Numbered from the stretch's first letter, positions 1 to 10,720 are shown. The stretch is DNA of 64,000 bases from Xenoacremonium recifei (GCA_012184525.1 WOFQ01000006.1:806001-870000), one strand, 5' to 3'. Translations and numbers: made by a program. The notes: a model not told the origin generated them from the sequence alone.

Positions 1-1017
1 TAGCAAAAATCGCATCTCTTCGATCTTTGTCGAGCTTTTCTGAAATGCCGTTCGTGATAGCATTTGCCAATGCTCGTAATGCCTTCGACCTATATTCAAC
101 AGCAATCGTCTCATACATGTAGGTGTCTGATGTAAGGCGACCGAGGTGGCTGGCAGAAAGCCCCAGAATAGCATACAGAAGTCCAGGTTGCTCGTAAGCC
201 AAGGGTAGGATAAATTTGCGGTAGGGGTTTGTTGCGTCATCAGGGTATTGTTGGATTTGATGACGGCATATGACAGAATCATCTTCATAACATGAGCAAA
301 CGTACGGTTTTGAGATAATACACCATGGGAGCCTACAGTGCGACAACAACAGTTGGTTTTGCTCTCGAATAAGAACCTCGTCTATGATAACCTGAAGACC
401 ATCAGGACGAGGTTCGGGAGATAGATGCTCATTTAAACCCCCATCCAGAAGACCATCCGGTCTGACATCGTGCGCAGCTGAGTTATCGACGGGGATGGAA
501 TCAGGTTCTGTATCAAGTGATTTCAAAATCCCTTGTGGCTGGTACTGGTTTGATCTTGGCGCTAATAAATGCATCTGGCTTTTTTCAGTCCCCAGTCCGC
601 TCGATTCTCCTTCGATTAGAAATACACTTGCATGCTGTGAATCTTCCATCAGGTCATTGTTACCATCAATGCTCGACATGCAGGGCACTGTGTCATTCTC
701 CCTTAGAGGAGAGAGAGCTTCAGCATTACTCATTTCTGTCGGGCCCTCAGATAAGAGATGTTCAGTGTTATCGACTGTGGGCATTTCTTGGCCTTTCCAT
801 CGGCCCCGGCTGGCGATACCGCAGAAGCGAAACCTCTCTGGATAACCTCCACAGTCCAAGTCTTTCGAAATGCAACGGTTGCAAGCAGGCCGGCCGCGAT
901 CACATCTTCGAGACTTTGCACGACATGTTGCACAAGCCGGGCCTATCAAAGGACCTCTCATTAGTATAGATTAGATGGGAAGTATCGAGGCGTACCAGGC
1001 AGTCTTGAGCGAGACAT
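1..1017 (-). CDS. Zn2Cys6 fungal transcription factor, 3' part missing
   Basis: Predicted nuclear regulator of the Gal4-type binuclear zinc cluster class. Translated on the minus strand, the start at 1015-1017 is followed after 8 residues by a complete zinc cluster, C-x2-C-x6-C-x6-C-x2-C-x6-C. Further on comes a segment like the fungal-specific factor domain (Fungal_trans_2), with NPYRKF, ILPLA and LLYAILGLSASHL. Intron 1 (943-995) splits the codon for Gly8 just before the cluster. A second likely intron (283-336, 54 nt, in frame) joins LLLSH to YDDSV and restores the usual LLxHY pattern; reading through it is also open. The gene runs off the left edge, so its length and C-terminus are unknown. 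Its target is unknown, but it heads a run of minus-strand metabolic genes and could regulate them. Confidence 0.85.
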
Positions 1018-1523
1018 GGCCCTTCAATATTGCGCCCTTCGTTGCGAGTCAGCTCTGTATTCGACCTGACTCTTAAATGATCCTTCTATGGCGGTCATCG
1101 ATGTTTTTCAGGTAATTAAATGTCGGCAAGTCTAGTTCCAATGAAAACTTGACAACGAGCTACTGGCAAGGAGATATGGGGATTGTAACTTAAGGCGCGC
1201 ATGAGTTGCCCAAACTGGACGGCCCCCCTCAGAATCCTCTAATGGGCCTTTCTAGATTCTTGCAGAGACACTAGTATAACACCATTATAGCTTTGTACAT
1301 CGATTTAAGCATTTTACACCCTCCGATCCTTTGAGCTAGGGTTCCGGCAAATGGCCCATATTTGTGATCGTGGAATTTGTCACTCTCCCTTCTGCTAACT
1401 GAGTATTCTTGCCACCCATTTTCCATCGATTCAATGCTTGATATCTATTTATCACACTATCTACGCAGGCTATTCGTAGCTACAAACCAAACACAGACCA
1501 GTCATTCGTCTGACGTTTGATCC
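1018..1523. other. Intergenic, factor promoter and methyltransferase 3' flank
   Basis: Holds the upstream region of the zinc-cluster gene and the 3' flank of the methyltransferase. I see no coding frame, repeat or RNA gene in it. Confidence 0.6.
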
Positions 1524-2219
1524 CTAGACTTTAGGCCTCCTGGCTGTGAACATCATCACCCTCCCTACAATCCAAACCTCAACCTCATGAAAAACATCCC
1601 TCAATCCCTTTTCGAATACACTCCGGCTATCTTCCCAATTGTCGAACACGCCCTTGCCGTTGTATAGGTTCATCAAGAACTTCGCAAACCAATTCATTGG
1701 TTCTTCTCTCCCAAGGATCGTCGCGCCCACCATTACTCCATCTTCAGCCAATTGATGTGCCATAACGCTGAATGCCCGCATCTTCCGCTCCGGAGGGCCG
1801 GGCATGCAATGGAGAAGAAAAAAGAGACTTATAGAGTCAAACTTCTCCGATGAGTCTATTGGGAGCGTCTCAGTTGCATCGGCGAGAATGGTTGAAACGC
1901 GGACGTTGGGGTGCGATGCCTCGATTCTGCGCTTACTAGTTTGCAGAGTCAGGGGGTTCAAGTCTGCGAGGGTGATATCAATGCACCCTGATCCTGCCAA
2001 GGCTTCGTCTGGGTAGAACCCAGAACCAACCCCAACATCCAGATGTTTCTTGCCCAAAGTGGAACGGAACAGTGGAAGCAGGGTGGTTGAGGTTGGACAC
2101 TTCCATGCAAAGCTGTTTGACAGCCGAAGGACCCAGAGGTCGTAGAGATAGAGAGCCCAAGACGTGTAGATGGTTGACCCAGCATTCTGCTGCGGTGCGG
2201 ATACGCCGGGAATATCCAT
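1524..2219 (-). CDS. Class I SAM-dependent methyltransferase
   Basis: 231-aa intronless protein with a Rossmann-fold methyltransferase core. Motif I reads LDVGVGSGFYPDE at about residues 60-72. An acidic strand ADLNPLTL follows, the usual ribose-binding position, then DATETLP and a hydrophobic strand ISLFFLLHCMPG matching motif IV. There is no signal peptide or membrane segment, so a cytosolic enzyme is likely. The acceptor substrate cannot be read from sequence. Proteins of this size and motif pattern often tailor fungal secondary metabolites, and the neighbours (zinc-cluster factor, MFS transporter) fit that, but no backbone synthase is in view. Start chosen at 2219, the first ATG before the conserved core. 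Confidence 0.8.
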   Translation of the reverse strand: MDIPGVSAPQQNAGSTIYTSWALYLYDLWVLRLSNSFAWKCPTSTTLLPLFRSTLGKKHLDVGVGSGFYPDEALAGSGCIDITLADLNPLTLQTSKRRIEASHPNVRVSTILADATETLPIDSSEKFDSISLFFLLHCMPGPPERKMRAFSVMAHQLAEDGVMVGATILGREEPMNWFAKFLMNLYNGKGVFDNWEDSRSVFEKGLRDVFHEVEVWIVGRVMMFTARRPKV

Positions 2220-2891
2220 GTCAGTCGGGTTTGGGCGAAGAATAAGGGGTCAAACACCAAGTTCGATGTCAGAGAGTTCTCCAAATCTCCAAACGCGTAA
2301 GAACTCAAGAAATTCTTGGGAAAGAAAGGTTACTTCATATCCAAGGTGCTCACTTGAGATACTTACGGTCGGCTCTCTGTCCCGCACGTAGGGCTTAGTT
2401 AGATGCTTCCGATAATCCGACGGCGGTCGGGGCCTAAAACGAGGCCTTTTCTTAAACGAGATTAGATGTCAGCAATCGCAGACAAGGAGGAGGAGTGGCA
2501 TCCCTGATAATGTGCGGCCGCCGTGTAAGAGTCTCATTGAGGTTTGTCGATGATGCCTATCGGATCCTACCCAATTCCAGGATCCAGAGTCAAAGACGAA
2601 GTAGTAAGGAAAGGTCGCGACCCAGTCTCTTCAGTCGTAAACCTCAACCTTGTAAATAAAAGCGATGGTTACTTCTTGTCTCACTCTCACTCTCTCTATC
2701 GAACTTCGGTCCCTGGAACTATTTCTGAACGAGTCGCCAAAGATGGCATTCCGATCTTGGGCACGAACTCGAACTGCAAATTTGATGTGACAACACAAAC
2801 TTGGGAGATTCAGTGGAGGATATAAGCAAACTTTTATTCCCAATCCTATGTGAATTCAACGCTTATTGTTTTCTTGCGAATGCAGCAATGC
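2220..2891. other. Intergenic, methyltransferase promoter
   Basis: Upstream region of the methyltransferase and 3' flank of the MFS gene. One ACGCGT hexamer occurs at 2293-2298. Nothing else recognised. Confidence 0.55.
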
Positions 2892-4328
2892 CTAAACATT
2901 CTCCCATCTCATGCAGTTGTACAGTTGTTGTCTGAATGTCAGCTTCTTCCTCCCGTCTTCGCCGTCCCCCACCTCGTCAATCCCGGCCTCTGCCAGCGCA
3001 TCTTCCCCAATTTTCCAACCTCGTAAGACTACCAGGAATAATGCAGCCACGATATACATTAGCCCTGTAAATAGCTGCGTTCCGAGGTAACTTCCCGTAT
3101 CCGATACCATCACCAATGCGATCGGCTCGCTGAAAGTTGCCGGTAAGACGAGAGCCAACCAGAACAGATTAAGTCCAGATGGCATAAGCCTTAGACCGAT
3201 AACTTCGGCCATGACGGGCGCGATGGTCACCCAAACCGTTCCTGCGACGCTCCCTCCAATGATGGCGTAAAAGATCAGTACCCCGTACGTCTTTGCATTG
3301 ATCCAAATGGCCAGCGACAGTACACCACAGGCAAATGTGGCAATCGTTGCCATATTGATCCGGCCAATATAATCGCTAAAGTACCCAACGAAGGGACGCC
3401 CAATTGCTTGGCCGAGATTGAACAGGGCACTGATAACTGACGCTTGCGACGCGTTCAAGCCCACCTCGTTGGCATAATTGGCCAAACTATACACGAGCAC
3501 GATATAGCCAAGGATGCTGAAGCACCCGAAGGCGAGGACAACCAAGTACTCCATTCGTTTGATCAATGTTGTATCGAACGCAAGGTGAACAGATCCGATG
3601 GCCTTGTTCCGATCCTTTATAAGAAGTGTGCAGCTAACGTTGACGATGAAGGTTGCGATGCATAGGATACGGAACGCCCACTGCAGTCCGAGGTTTCGGA
3701 TCATAGCACCTGTCGCCAGCGACCACAGCAGTCCACCAAGACCTGATCCCGCCGTCGACAGGCCATTAGCCAATGACCGACGAGTGGTGAACCATTGAGG
3801 AATGATGCTGTAAGACGGAACGAAGAGGAGCCCCATGCCGATACCGAAAAGCACGCCCTGGGTGAGGAAGAGCTCGTACGTCTCCGTGGCGAGGCTAGCG
3901 AGGATCAGACTCAGTGACTCCAGCAGCGCGCCCGCAAGCATGGTTGGCTTCGTCCCAAGCTCCCGGATCGAGATTGTAGCCAAGGGCGAGATCAGGAGCG
4001 GCACGCCGATGCTCAGCCCACCCACAAACGCATAATCGAGATGCGTAGCCCCCGGAAAGGTGTTATTAGCAAGGTACGATGCTAGGAAAACGCCGTAGGT
4101 CGAGTTGATTCCCCAAGAATTCGCATTGATGAAAGCCACACAGGCCGTACAGACCCAGCCGTAGCCGCCATTGGGTGGTGGAGGGATGTTGTCGTTCGAT
4201 CGCCGAGGTCGGGCTGCGTCTGTCAGGAGGGTCTGGACATGGTTCCCTGGCTCCGAGTTCGATGGCCCCGGCAGCACCTGCAATTGAGTGGCGTCTTGTT
4301 CGCAGGCTTGAGCCTCGTCGACGCCCAT
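2892..4328 (-). CDS. MFS transporter, monocarboxylate (MCT/MCH) type
   Basis: Predicted plasma-membrane symporter of the major facilitator superfamily. I start it at 4328 (MGVDEAQ), giving 478 aa, the usual size of fungal MCT-like proteins. The frame is open to an ATG at 4736, but the extra 136 residues look like translated leader. After a short hydrophilic tail the family signature GGYGWVCTACVAF opens the first membrane segment. Glycine-rich GIGMGLLFVPSY and GLSTAGSGLGGLL segments follow, then a central loop (IKDRNKAIG) and the second six-helix bundle with YFSDYIGRINMA. Substrate unknown; relatives move monocarboxylates, riboflavin or secondary metabolites. It lies between the methyltransferase and the cupredoxin on the same strand. 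Confidence 0.85.
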   Translation of the reverse strand: MGVDEAQACEQDATQLQVLPGPSNSEPGNHVQTLLTDAARPRRSNDNIPPPPNGGYGWVCTACVAFINANSWGINSTYGVFLASYLANNTFPGATHLDYAFVGGLSIGVPLLISPLATISIRELGTKPTMLAGALLESLSLILASLATETYELFLTQGVLFGIGMGLLFVPSYSIIPQWFTTRRSLANGLSTAGSGLGGLLWSLATGAMIRNLGLQWAFRILCIATFIVNVSCTLLIKDRNKAIGSVHLAFDTTLIKRMEYLVVLAFGCFSILGYIVLVYSLANYANEVGLNASQASVISALFNLGQAIGRPFVGYFSDYIGRINMATIATFACGVLSLAIWINAKTYGVLIFYAIIGGSVAGTVWVTIAPVMAEVIGLRLMPSGLNLFWLALVLPATFSEPIALVMVSDTGSYLGTQLFTGLMYIVAALFLVVLRGWKIGEDALAEAGIDEVGDGEDGRKKLTFRQQLYNCMRWENV

Positions 4329-5811
4329 GTCTCTTTTTTTACCTGGAGTTTGCAAAGATAAAAGAGAGCGAGATCCGACAGAGTAACGGAACGGTCTGTC
4401 GGCTCTGCGGAGCCGAAAATCTTTCAGCAAATCCTGGAGAAAGTGCGGGGAGCCATCGTCTAAATAAATGTCCAATGGTGGCGGATGATATCTCCGAGGA
4501 GCAACAGTCCGGTTCTCTGGGAATAATAGGCCGACCGCTTCCGGACCAGCGAATTCAGGGATGCTGGGTTGTGAACTGGGGCTGCCGGCGGTAGTCTGTT
4601 CAGCTTCCGTCAACTTGCTGGATCTGCTTGTATTTGAGATTTTGTTGGATATGAGGTGAGTTGAAGTCAGGCAACTTAGATACCAGACCCCGACTGTTGA
4701 TGTTTTGGGATGCCAGATCAAGAGCGTATTCTGCACACTTCGGTCATCTGCAACCGTCCCCCTTCATATGAATCCTCGATCGATGATATTCCCGGGAATA
4801 ACTCACGACCAGAAATCGAGACAATTGGGTTTGCCACTACAAGTACGTAACAGGACGGCTTTCTTCACTGTTTTGTTATATCCGTCTAGCGCCAGGGTGA
4901 GTCGGTTTTCCTCGGTTCCCCCTTAATGCGGACCGAATCCAACTGGTAAGTTACCGGGAAACTGATAAAATGGCAGTGTTTATCTAGCATAGCCGTTGCA
5001 CTCGCAGTCGTAGCTCAAGCAAGTTCTCGGGTCTTTCTAGGTTCTGGGGCGGGTACAACTCCAATGTTTTACTGAGATTGCTTCGTAAATCGATGTGTCA
5101 ACGGCCATGACAGCTAACTCCCCGTCGGCAACCCTTCCGGCAGCTAACGCAGCTTCGCGGCTGAGATTCTCGTCACGCGCCCTTCCAACAACATGCCGTT
5201 GGGTCTGATCTCTTGAATGTGATTAGTTAGGTTTCCTTGTTTAGCCAGTTGATTGGATGTTCGTTGAGTAAATTGCCGAGGTTCTCTCTGTGCAGCTGCC
5301 TAATCGAAGTTGGCGTCTCTCAAGAATGGCTGGCATCCATGACTCGAAGTAGTCATTTAAATGAGATCATTTTGAATCACTCAAACCCCCCTGTTGAATC
5401 AGTGCGTTGAACGTCTTTCTATCGCGTAGACCACTATGCCAAAAGTGAAGGCCCCCACTGATGACAGTAGAGATTTAGTTAACAGATATTCTGTGCGACA
5501 CTTTCTTTGGAAAAGTCACACTCATCAAAAGTAGCCAGTAGGGTAATAAATCAATCCGCAGATTCTATTGTGTCTTTTAAGTGTAATAAAGGATCGTGAA
5601 GTATGTAGAATGAATGAAAGTATATCAAGAAAACCAGGAAATCAAACACGCCTGCCATGCAACCTTCTGATGCACCCATAACCTTCCGTCCCCATCCATG
5701 CATTCCATTGTCCCTTGCCCATGGTTGTGACCCTCGACACCTGAGTCCGTTGTCTATGTATAAAGGAGAGAAAGGAAAGTCTGACATATGCCTCCGCGAC
5801 ATGCTGGCAAT
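4329..5811. other. Intergenic, no gene seen
   Basis: About 1.5 kb upstream of the MFS gene and downstream of the cupredoxin. Short frames here overlap leader sequence and show no family features. Confidence 0.55.
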
Positions 5812-6375
5812 TTACAGCTTGAAGCCGCCAAGGGGGTTAGGGTTGGGGATGACCTCACCACCCTGGACCCAAGGAGGGATGACCGAAGTACCAGTCTCAG
5901 CAGCAAGCTCAGTGAACTTGGCAAGGCTGAAGTCCTGGTTGTTGAAGTTCTGGTTGATCACACCCACCATGCCGTTCTGGCAGTGGTCGTCGACCTGCTG
6001 TGCGCAGTAGTACCAAACGGGGTCCGAGGACTCAACCACAATTTGGAAAACGTCTTCAGCCTGACCCTCTTGAGTGGCAAAGTTGAAGCCGGAGAAGAAG
6101 CCAGTGCCATCAGCGACAGGCTTGCAAGGGGTGTTGAAGCTGGCCTGGGCGACGGAATGGTTCTTGGGGAGGAAGTGCCATTCAACAACGTCTCCCACCT
6201 CGGCCACAACGTTGTCGGGATCGAAGCGGAGGCCACCGAGACCGGCAACCACAGAGTGGGTAACTCCGGTCAGCGGGACGGTTCCGGATGGGGTGTCGCG
6301 GACGGTGTTGGTGGGAGCTGCCGAGGCGGCGCCAGCGGCGAGGAGGAGAGTAGAGAGAGTCTTGATAGAGAACAT
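5812..6375 (-). CDS. Secreted cupredoxin-like protein
   Basis: 187-aa intronless protein with a classical signal peptide (MFSIKTLSTLLLAAGAASA, cut near residue 19). The mature part is a single blue-copper-like domain. Candidate copper ligands are His in PKNHSVAQ (about residue 72), Cys in WYYCAQQ (about 123), His in DDHCQNGM (about 130) and Met about five residues later, in the order and spacing of plastocyanin-type sites. Two other cysteines (TPCKP and DHCQ) could form a disulfide. No GPI-type tail follows, so it is probably released or loosely wall-bound. Fungal relatives are common as extracellular serine-rich or cupredoxin proteins, mostly of unknown role. The longer open frame to 6579 is leader: start taken at 6375 because the signal peptide begins there. 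Confidence 0.85.
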   Translation of the reverse strand: MFSIKTLSTLLLAAGAASAAPTNTVRDTPSGTVPLTGVTHSVVAGLGGLRFDPDNVVAEVGDVVEWHFLPKNHSVAQASFNTPCKPVADGTGFFSGFNFATQEGQAEDVFQIVVESSDPVWYYCAQQVDDHCQNGMVGVINQNFNNQDFSLAKFTELAAETGTSVIPPWVQGGEVIPNPNPLGGFKL

Positions 6376-7403
6376 TTTGAAGTTGCTAGTTGTGTGTTCT
6401 GAACTGCGGAAGAAGTCGATTCTTTTGAAAACCCTGAGGCTTGTGAGATTTAGGTATTGAGGTTGAGGTCTTGGGTTTGTTGTGTTGAGGAGTTGGTGAG
6501 TGAGCTGATGATGATGATAAGATTTTTGATGAGGGCGCGATCCCATCCCATTATATACATGTGATCGCAAGCATCTCACAGCTATACATCAAAATAGTTT
6601 TGGCATTTCCTTGCCCCAGCCATTGCCAAGATCCCGTCAGCCATCTGTAGTTGACTCCGCCGTGGCCCGAATTAGCCCTGAGCCACCACGCCAATGCCTC
6701 TGCGCGACGGAAGCCTCCTCTTCCGCCCCAAGCCGAATTGCAGTCAGCACCAAAGCCCAAAGCTCCTTGGCCAGCTTACTCTTCCAGGCAAGCCTTATTT
6801 TTGCTGACAGCACAATTGATGGCAGTCCTGTCAGCGTGGCTCGGGCTAGCTCCAGGCTGCTGCGCCCCCATGCGAAGGCCGGTGCCAGCACTCTGGATCT
6901 GGGGAATCAGACTTGGGGGCCAGACTCGGGCGGCCGACCGTGGCGGCCGATATTGTCATCACCTATTTTTAGCCTGATGTGTTGCACATATTGGGAATCG
7001 CTATTGTTGTATCGAGGCGGGTTGGGTCACAAAGCTGGGGACTATGCATACGCTTAAGCTTCTGACATCTGAATGGACGATCACCTCGCCGGGCTTTACA
7101 TAAGTATTCCGAGTTTTCATTAGCAAAAATGTCTTTAGAAATTGGCTGACGCAGCATTCAATTTTGTTTTCTGAGGTAAGACCCCAGGACTCAGATGAAG
7201 ACACTGGTCGCCGCTCTCGTCACATTCACTCATGCCCTCGCGGCATCTTGTGTCATCCCGACATATCAGCCCGACCTGCGGTCCTACAGCTCTAAATGTA
7301 GGACAGTAACCCCCCAGCTCCCTGTCTTACTTCGGGCACTTTGTTCAAACTCAATTTTCGCCAAAGGACCCCTATCCTTGCCGTCCACCAGCCAGCATCC
7401 TTC
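6376..7403. other. Intergenic between cupredoxin and epimerase
   Basis: Cupredoxin promoter plus the 3' flank of the epimerase gene. A plus-strand frame at 7195 begins like a signal peptide but collides with the epimerase gene and has no supported continuation. Confidence 0.5.
6551..6558 (-). promoter_or_regulatory. TATA box of the cupredoxin gene
   Basis: TATATAA read on the minus strand, about 180 bp upstream of the ATG. The leader between is pyrimidine- and CA-rich. Suggests strong, regulated transcription. Confidence 0.5.
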
Positions 7404-8462
7404 CTACTTAAAATTACCCATCATCCTCTTCTGTACCTTGGCAATGTTCTCGTGATTCCTCTTTTGCGTAGCTTCATACGCCAATCGGTACACATGGATC
7501 CCAGCCGAGAATAGCTGCCGCTGATCTCTCCATCCAGTCACAGCTCGTATCTTCTCACTTCCCACCCACTGACTGAAGCTGAAAACTACGTGAAGTCCAA
7601 CTGGGAAGGATGGCTCTGCATCGTCTACCGGGATGTACTTCACGCCGCCCTTGAAACCATACTCTTTGGCCAGCGCATTTGCCACTTCATCCAGTGTCTC
7701 GTACCGGAAACCCGAGATGTTGAAAATTTGTCCGCTGACAGCTGACCGATCCGGGTGCTCCGCAAGGGCGAGGTACGCCTCGGCGCAGTCATCAACATGG
7801 GTGGCGTGCATAATACTGTTAGGATTTCCAGGAATGATGAGATCCTCTGACCCAGTAGCTGCCTTGGCCGCGACGTAGTCAAACATGGAGCCGTAATAGC
7901 TGCTCGAATATCCGAACACGCTCGTCGGGCGCAGCACCACTCCGTCGAAGAGGTGCTTGTAGTCGAAGATCTTGGGACAATTGTCACAGCGCTCCTTAAT
8001 GATCGGATGAGGGTTTAGGGGTGATTCCTCAGTGTGAGGAGCAAGGCCCGGTGCTCCATGAACATCGGTCGTGCCGTAATCCTTGCATCCTGAAGACCAA
8101 AGTACGAGCGGGCGTACACCATTTTCATTACTCTTCTCAGCAAGAGCATTCACCAGTGTTATCATGTTTTGAAAATGCTGCGCATATCCAGCGGCCTCGC
8201 CCGAGCAGTCAACAATTGCATCGAAAGTGTTGGTGTGTTGGAACAGTTCTTCAAGAAATCCTAGGTCCGTAGGAGCACCGATTATTGGTATAACTTCCGA
8301 CAGAACCAGCTGTTCCGCGGCTTCTGGCTTCCGGATGAGGCCGATTGTCTTCCATCCGGCTCGCACGAAGGCCAGGCTTACTGCGGAGCCGATGTAACCA
8401 TTGGCACCGGCAACGAGCACAGTTCGGATTGGCGATGAGCTTGATGCCTGTTTGGTGGACAT
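7404..8462 (-). CDS. NAD(P)-dependent epimerase/dehydratase-like protein (extended SDR)
   Basis: 352-aa intronless Rossmann-fold protein. The N-terminal nucleotide site is TVLVAGANGYIGSAV (GxxGxxG, about residues 14-28). Later blocks fit extended or atypical SDRs: AIVDCSGEAAGYAQ, LVLWSSGCKDYG, VVLRPTSVFGYSSSYYG and the HVDDCAEAYLAL segment that caps the substrate pocket, then FNISGF. A standard YxxxK catalytic pair is not obvious, so it may be a reductase, an NmrA-like sensor or an epimerase. No signal peptide. The minus-strand run of five genes starts with this one. Confidence 0.8.
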   Translation of the reverse strand: MSTKQASSSSPIRTVLVAGANGYIGSAVSLAFVRAGWKTIGLIRKPEAAEQLVLSEVIPIIGAPTDLGFLEELFQHTNTFDAIVDCSGEAAGYAQHFQNMITLVNALAEKSNENGVRPLVLWSSGCKDYGTTDVHGAPGLAPHTEESPLNPHPIIKERCDNCPKIFDYKHLFDGVVLRPTSVFGYSSSYYGSMFDYVAAKAATGSEDLIIPGNPNSIMHATHVDDCAEAYLALAEHPDRSAVSGQIFNISGFRYETLDEVANALAKEYGFKGGVKYIPVDDAEPSFPVGLHVVFSFSQWVGSEKIRAVTGWRDQRQLFSAGIHVYRLAYEATQKRNHENIAKVQKRMMGNFK

Positions 8463-9463
8463 GTTGTTTCTGGCTAAAATATGACTTACTTAATTTTCTC
8501 CCTCATATTCTGCAAAACCCTTTCACATTATATATATTCTTTCTTCTTTCATTTCTCAACTTCAAAGCGTGTCGTTTGTCTTGGCAATAGGGAGACATTC
8601 GTCCGAATCCACGCCCCATTTGTCAGCAATCATGAAATCGGCCTGTTTCACTCCGTTCTTTACAAACCCGGCTAGATATCCTGCCCGAAAAATTCGAAGG
8701 GCCGATAACTCTATGAGATAGGATCCAAAATTATCTCCATTAAGACTCCAGTATCTATGGATCCGCTGAATTGCAATTCTACAAGACTTACCTCTAAACA
8801 CCTATGGATAACGTTATCAAATAGCTTCGTAGATCCAGCCTTCAAACCGGACTTATGCTTGCTGCCATTAAACATAACGTTAGTTCCACTTATTGATACG
8901 TTTGCAAATATCTGAGAACTCAAGAATCATGATGGGGTACTATTGAAAACTAGGAGGCTCAGTAGCACGCTGTTTCAATAATTCATCCTTGCATATTCCA
9001 CTCCGCGAGTTGGAAAATAAGTTTATGTGCGACCTTCATGGAGAGAAGAGTGGCAATACAACCAAATACATGAAATATCTTAAGATAGTATTCGGGAATG
9101 ATGTTTTAAAAATTGCGCCAGATCTATAAACAGATGAGATATTGTATCTCCGAGGTAATATTGTGTGAGCATATGATGAAAATAAACCACATAAAAGTAA
9201 CCTAATCAGCTTGAATCCAACCTCGACCAGAAATCAAGAGTCATCTCTAAGTCATGAGAAGAGATAGAGTCATGCGAGATCATATCATACATGCTACAAA
9301 AAACAAGGTTGTTTGGAGTCTATCATGAGGTGGTACATTTAGCCCAAAAATCCATGCTTGTAAGAAATTCGTTCCTGTTCCCGTTATACAAACTCCAGGC
9401 AATTATACACTAATCGTACAGTATTATACAGCGCCAATGTAAACATCAAGCTTCTTTAGTATC
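8463..9463. other. AT-rich intergenic tract, possible relic
   Basis: About 1 kb, visibly AT-rich especially at 9040-9300, unlike the GC-rich flanks. Minus-strand frames at 8711-8923 and 8562-8801 flank a consensus-looking GTAAGT donor near 8785, but joining them does not give a sensible frame. It could be a decayed gene or RIP-mutated repeat. No family recognised. Confidence 0.4.
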
Positions 9464-10720
9464 TTACATCCGTCCCTGCATCTCAAAAGACTGTTGAACG
9501 TAATCCTCGGCTGCTTCTAGCCTTTGCATCAAAGCGGTATCAAAAGGAGCAGACTCCATGATTGCCATGACAAAAGGACCCTGTGCACCCCAAGTGCAAC
9601 CATGTAAGTGATCTCGGATCTGGTTTAACAGAGTGGCAACATCATCGTTGGGTTCCAGCCCCAATGATCGCATCTCCTCCAACATATCAAATGTAGAAGC
9701 TGCGTCTCCAAAATGGTTCCAATGCATCTGTGCGAGCTTCGAATAGAAGGGAGTGGTGACGCCAAGTACGTAGGATGGGAGGCCAAGCTCTTTGACTCGG
9801 GGGAGGATCTTAAAGGCCAATGGCGAAGGGCGAGGGAACGAGGAGTCGAAGAGCTCTAGCCCAATAGTGATGTAGTGAGGGTAGAGGGGTCCGTGGATGT
9901 CCATCATGCGCTTTTCGCTGTCTGTAGCCATTTCGGACTCAGCGTCGGTCCAAGTCGGGTCAGATGTGGCAGCCTTGGCTTTTCGACCCCTCTTCGAAGC
10001 TGACTTGGTCTCCTGCAAGATTCCAAGTTTCTTCGGTAACGAAAATACCTCCTCTTCCATGACGTCCCACAGGTCAGCATCGTTCTCGCAGTCTCTCATT
10101 AGAGCAATAACCCGCTCTTTCTCTTTCTCTTGTTCGGCTTTGCATCGCTGCCATTCCTTAACCTTCCTAGCCTCTTCTTCGTCAAGCTCTGTCATGCCTT
10201 GGAAGATGTCTCGATGAGGCTCAAACTCAAATTTACCAAGTGCTGTCTCAGCAGCTTTTCGTAAAGACACAGGGTACTTTCGGAGAAATTTGTCGCGAAA
10301 CTCTGTGATCCTAACTTGGTCGACAATGGACTTTGGGCCTTCGGCTTTTGCAACTTGCCCATCGCTCTTCTTCAAGCTTTCGAAGGCATCTTTGGTTGCA
10401 TCTTCGGGAGCGGGACGTTTCCGAGCCTTGGGCATTCTGCCTTCTGCAATCTCCTCGAAAATGCCTTTGAAGATTTCCGCTTCAGAGTGGGTGATGGTTG
10501 AATTCTCGCCAGGCATTCGGCCTCCGCCCCCAGTCAAAGCCTGATCCTCCTCATCGAGTTCGAATGGAATAGAACGATCAACTTTTACCCCTGGTTGTCC
10601 GCGATGTTGTCGCCGTGTGGCATAGGCCCTCTGGGTGGTAGTGAATGCCAGTGGCAGTCTACATCCTCGCAGCAAAGTCCGGGTCTGGTACAAAAATGGA
10701 AGAATCGTCGAGGTCATCAT
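9464..10720 (-). CDS. Mtf2-like mitochondrial protein
   Basis: 418-aa intronless protein. The N-terminus is rich in Arg, Thr and Leu with few acids (TRTLLRGCRLPLAFTTTQRAYATRR), typical of a mitochondrial presequence. The middle is charged and low in complexity (KARKRPAPED, EEARKVKEWQRCKAEQEKEKER, probably coiled coil). The C-terminal 150 residues match the Mtf2/Nam1 C-terminal region as I know it: MMDIHGPLYPHYI, LELFDSSFPRPSPLAF, MHWNHFGDAASTFDML and GLEPNDDVATLL. In yeast Mtf2 links mitochondrial transcription with mRNA processing and translation. Divergent from cmr1 across 361 bp. Confidence 0.75.
   Translation of the reverse strand: MMTSTILPFLYQTRTLLRGCRLPLAFTTTQRAYATRRQHRGQPGVKVDRSIPFELDEEDQALTGGGGRMPGENSTITHSEAEIFKGIFEEIAEGRMPKARKRPAPEDATKDAFESLKKSDGQVAKAEGPKSIVDQVRITEFRDKFLRKYPVSLRKAAETALGKFEFEPHRDIFQGMTELDEEEARKVKEWQRCKAEQEKEKERVIALMRDCENDADLWDVMEEEVFSLPKKLGILQETKSASKRGRKAKAATSDPTWTDAESEMATDSEKRMMDIHGPLYPHYITIGLELFDSSFPRPSPLAFKILPRVKELGLPSYVLGVTTPFYSKLAQMHWNHFGDAASTFDMLEEMRSLGLEPNDDVATLLNQIRDHLHGCTWGAQGPFVMAIMESAPFDTALMQRLEAAEDYVQQSFEMQGRM

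Noticed and set aside
4329..4736. N-terminal extension of the MFS protein by 136 residues
   Set aside because: Low-complexity, no conserved sequence, and it would make the protein much longer than the family; treated as 5' leader.
7195..7455. 86-aa frame starting with a signal peptide-like MKTLVAALVTFTHALAAS
   Set aside because: Runs into the 3' end of the epimerase gene on the other strand; no supported intron or continuation. Could be a relic but not supportable.
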